Of a stretch of 7,348 nucleotides of DNA, positions 4,895 through 7,348 are shown piece by piece. This stretch comes from Candidatus Cloacimonadota bacterium (lineage in GTDB: Bacteria > Cloacimonadota > Cloacimonadia > Cloacimonadales > Cloacimonadaceae), in assembly GCA_023230795.1 (NCBI GenBank), contig JALNWR010000131.1, positions 1 to 7,348 of the forward strand, read 5' to 3'. Both the position numbers and the translations under genes were made by a program. The stretch's first letter is position 1. Every line of letters begins with the position of its first letter. The notes beneath the pieces were generated by a model that was given only the letters and a program-made list of their open reading frames with translations, was not told the origin of the DNA and ran no database searches.

Positions 4895-7348
4895 TTATTT
4901 CATGAGCATCATTTTGTTTGTAGCTTTGAAGTCTGGGCTTTCCATGCGGTAGAGATAGATGCCGCTGGCGACAGAAGCGCCGCGCTCATCTTTACCATTC
5001 CATGAGATTTGATGATTTCCAGCGGATAGCTCGGAATTCACCAGGCTCTTGACTAATTGTCCTTTTAGGTTGTAGATATTGAGTTTCACAGGGCCCGCTT
5101 CCTTCAGAGAGAAGCGAATCGAAGTGCTGGGGTTGAAGGGATTGGGGAAATTGCTGTGCAGTGCGGTAATCGCCGGATTTATCAGGTCTGAATTAGAGAC
5201 TGCAGCTTCAAGGTGAATGGGGATGGTGATCAACGGCAGATCGGTATCATTGGTCATGATAGTGATCTCAGCTTCGATATCCTCCACTTCATTGCCGGCT
5301 GCATAGCTGACGGTATAGATGTCGGTGATGCCGGAGGCAATCTCATAAGAGTAATCATTGGGCAGATTCTGGCCCATATAAGAGAGGGTAAACTCGGCAG
5401 GAATAGTAATGGTCCCTACCAGGTTTCCAGAACCGAGATTGCGCAGGACAAAATCCTCGCTCACAGTAGTATTGGCAGCTACCTCGGTGAAATTGACCGC
5501 TTCGGTAGTGGTATATGCCATGGGCACATCAGAACTGCTGGTCAGGGGGAATCTGATATCGTCTATCCACGCTGCATCGCTGCCACCGGTAGAGCTGATA
5601 TCTTTCTGGTATGTCCATTTAAAAGTATGGGTTCCGGAGCTTACCGGATAGCTAAGCTGAGCCCAGGCCTGATTCCCGCTCCACGAGCCCATCTCTGAAC
5701 CATCTATAAAGAACTTCAATTTGTCGTAATTTAGCTCGGAGGATACCTTGCGCCAGAAGCTGATCTCTCCTTCTGTCCCTACCTCGATGGTGACTTGCAG
5801 GGTGGTAGAGGAGTTGTTGCCAATAGCGCCGCTGCGGGCAGAATATGATCCGGAATTCACATGGGCTGTTTCTATAGTCCAGGGTTGGTTGCTGCTGTTG
5901 ATCCAGGGGAAAGTACTGAAATCGCCGCTTTCAAAGCCTTCCAGGACGGCCCCAATGGGAATCAGCACACTGTGGTTGATCATCTGTGCACCCATATCCA
6001 AAGCCACTCCCAGAGGTATCACAGCTCCATCTTCGATGTCTTCGGAAAGGATGACGTCAAAGCTGAGGGGGATATTGATCCCCACGCTGATGCCGGGAAC
6101 CATGAAGGAACTCAGAGGAAGGCTGGCCTGCGGGCTGTTCAGGATCAAATTCAGGTTTCCGCTTTCCACTGGCATGTGTCCTATATTGGTGATATTGAGG
6201 GTGATGTTGATGGTTTCGCCCGCTTCAAAGATACCGTTGTTATTGGGATCGAAGAAATTGACTGAGCTGATGATAACATCAGGTGAGTTTATGGTAAGGC
6301 TGCGGGTGCTCGACCATTCATTTTCGCCATCAGTGACGGTAATAATGAATTCTGCTATGGATTGATCCGGAGTTCCCTGATCGATATTAGCCAGGAAGAT
6401 AGAGGGGACAGTGATCTGCTCATTCGGGCTGATGTCAGCGATGGTAGTTTCGGTTTCGTCAAAATAAACCCAGGGGCTATCAGTCTGGATGGAAACGCTG
6501 AGATTTTCTGCAGCCAGGACTCCTACATTTGTAAAGGTGAGGTCCATAGCGATGACTTCTCCGGCTTCGACAATGCCATTGTCGTCTTCCCAGGAGATCT
6601 GGCCTACTGTGATATAAGCACCTTCATTCGGGATCACAGAGATATTGGCGATCAAGGGTTTGCGCATGGAGCGGGTAGCCACTATCTGTGCAGTGCCCGG
6701 CTCATCAAAGGGGACGAAGTCCAGCATGAGGTTTCCGCTGGCGTCGCTTAGCCCCACGCCGTGCAATTCACCATCCATAGAGATGGCTACATAGGTGTAG
6801 GGATCGGCTACTATTTCCATTGAGCCCAAGCCCAAGAAGAGGGTCTCGGGCACGTTCATGGCGTTTTCTGCGGGGATTCCCAGATATGGCACCAGAGAGG
6901 GGTCTCCCATAATGGAGTAAACTTCCCAATAGTAATCTATGCGGGAGCTATTGCCTTGAGCTACAGCCAGATTTCCCATCAAAACCATGGCTCCGGCACT
7001 GCCGGCCCAATCGCTAAAGCTTTCATTGTGTTCATGGAAAAGTGCATCATATATGCCCAGAGCGTTTGCATTGTAGGCTGGAGCATTGCCAGTGGCACTG
7101 CCTTTGGCACCTACTCCCCACCAATAGTCTTCATCCCAATATGTGCTATTGGTACCACCGATGTAGATTACCCCACCCTTGTTTTCCGCTCTCAGCCAGG
7201 CTTCAGCGAAGCAGGTAGAGACGTCAAACTTGCTGGTAAGACAGCAATTTCCTACCACAAAAGAGTATTCGTTTTGATTTTGGAGGCTGTTGATATTGTT
7301 GATGCTAAAACGTGGATTACTCCATTCATCGATATCGCCGTGGGCAGT
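4895..7348 (-). CDS. Gingipain-family (C25) cysteine peptidase, Lys-gingipain-like, with T9SS sorting tail; 5' end outside window
   Basis: The frame is open to the window edge, giving 817 residues (numbered here from the edge); signal peptide, propeptide and most of the catalytic domain are missing. The GTG at 7258 is internal, because codons upstream of it encode the active-site stretch TAHGDIDEWSNPRFS. Visible catalytic parts are TAHG (His3), GNCC (catalytic Cys36, the second Cys, 33 residues after His), NSTYWDEDYWWGVG (67-80) and YYWEVYSIMGDPSL (139-152). Against remembered Kgp these match T442 (T1), H444, N475 (N34), C477, Y512 (Y70), W513 (W71) and D516 (D74), the residues around the Lys-binding S1 pocket, so cleavage after Lys is predicted, not shown. 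Then come the Ig-like domain (about 163-240), two CARDB-like domains (241-354, 356-466), a jelly roll (468-602), an ASH-like domain (605-717) and a T9SS type A sorting domain (722-817, FPNPFNP at 734-740). The same module order as the neighbouring peptidase marks them as paralogues. It ends at its own terminator. Confidence 0.95.
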   Translation of the reverse strand, partial: TAHGDIDEWSNPRFSINNINSLQNQNEYSFVVGNCCLTSKFDVSTCFAEAWLRAENKGGVIYIGGTNSTYWDEDYWWGVGAKGSATGNAPAYNANALGIYDALFHEHNESFSDWAGSAGAMVLMGNLAVAQGNSSRIDYYWEVYSIMGDPSLVPYLGIPAENAMNVPETLFLGLGSMEIVADPYTYVAISMDGELHGVGLSDASGNLMLDFVPFDEPGTAQIVATRSMRKPLIANISVIPNEGAYITVGQISWEDDNGIVEAGEVIAMDLTFTNVGVLAAENLSVSIQTDSPWVYFDETETTIADISPNEQITVPSIFLANIDQGTPDQSIAEFIITVTDGENEWSSTRSLTINSPDVIISSVNFFDPNNNGIFEAGETINITLNITNIGHMPVESGNLNLILNSPQASLPLSSFMVPGISVGINIPLSFDVILSEDIEDGAVIPLGVALDMGAQMINHSVLIPIGAVLEGFESGDFSTFPWINSSNQPWTIETAHVNSGSYSARSGAIGNNSSTTLQVTIEVGTEGEISFWRKVSSELNYDKLKFFIDGSEMGSWSGNQAWAQLSYPVSSGTHTFKWTYQKDISSTGGSDAAWIDDIRFPLTSSSDVPMAYTTTEAVNFTEVAANTTVSEDFVLRNLGSGNLVGTITIPAEFTLSYMGQNLPNDYSYEIASGITDIYTVSYAAGNEVEDIEAEITIMTNDTDLPLITIPIHLEAAVSNSDLINPAITALHSNFPNPFNPSTSIRFSLKEAGPVKLNIYNLKGQLVKSLVNSELSAGNHQISWNGKDERGASVASGIYLYRMESPDFKATNKMMLMK

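Noticed and set aside
4895..7258. A shorter gene starting at the GTG at 7258
   Set aside because: The frame stays open to the window edge and the upstream codons encode the catalytic His motif, so the GTG is an internal valine.
4895..7348. Upstream peptidase as a truncated pseudogene
   Set aside because: The only missing part lies beyond the window edge; everything visible is intact, with no frameshift or stop.

Overview
The window most likely comes from an uncultured anaerobic bacterium of the Cloacimonadota (the Cloacimonas group). The main clue is the C-terminus of both large proteins: a YPNPFNP or FPNPFNP motif, an IYN-GQ-V core, an NGKD turn, a VASG(V/I)Y segment and a terminal (I/L)MK. 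I know this version of the type IX secretion (T9SS) type A sorting domain best from that phylum. This is recognition from memory, not a database result. Ignavibacteria, Marinimicrobia and Fibrobacterota carry related tails.

Layout. Positions 1-1017 hold no gene I can support. They contain a 54-bp tandem array that starts at the window edge and probably continues beyond it, then many unrelated short tandem duplications and two larger inverted repeats. Two large minus-strand genes fill 1070-7348. Reading in the direction of transcription, the first (4895-7348) has its 5' end outside the window and ends in an intrinsic terminator at 4860-4885. The second (1070-4774) follows about 120 bp later with its own ribosome-binding site and ends in a strong terminator at 1018-1050. 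They look like two adjacent transcription units rather than one tight operon.

Both genes encode secreted cysteine peptidases of family C25 (gingipains). The His-to-Cys spacing is 33 residues in each, the same as in RgpB (H211/C244) and Kgp (H444/C477). Compared by eye with remembered sequences, the complete protein looks like an Arg-gingipain: it has counterparts of RgpB E152, D163, H211, C244, W284 and M288. The partial one looks like a Lys-gingipain: it has counterparts of Kgp T442, H444, N475, C477, Y512, W513 and D516. The pair would then be complementary trypsin-like proteases, side by side, outside the Bacteroidota genera where gingipains were characterised.

Behind the catalytic domain both proteins carry the same set of modules: a gingipain Ig-like domain, two CARDB-like beta-sandwiches, a MAM/cleaved-adhesin-like jelly roll, an ASH/HYDIN-like Ig domain and the sorting tail. 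This suggests duplication of the C-terminal part, or repeated attachment of one surface chassis to two catalytic subtypes. A plausible role is extracellular digestion of protein to feed amino-acid fermentation, but that is inference.
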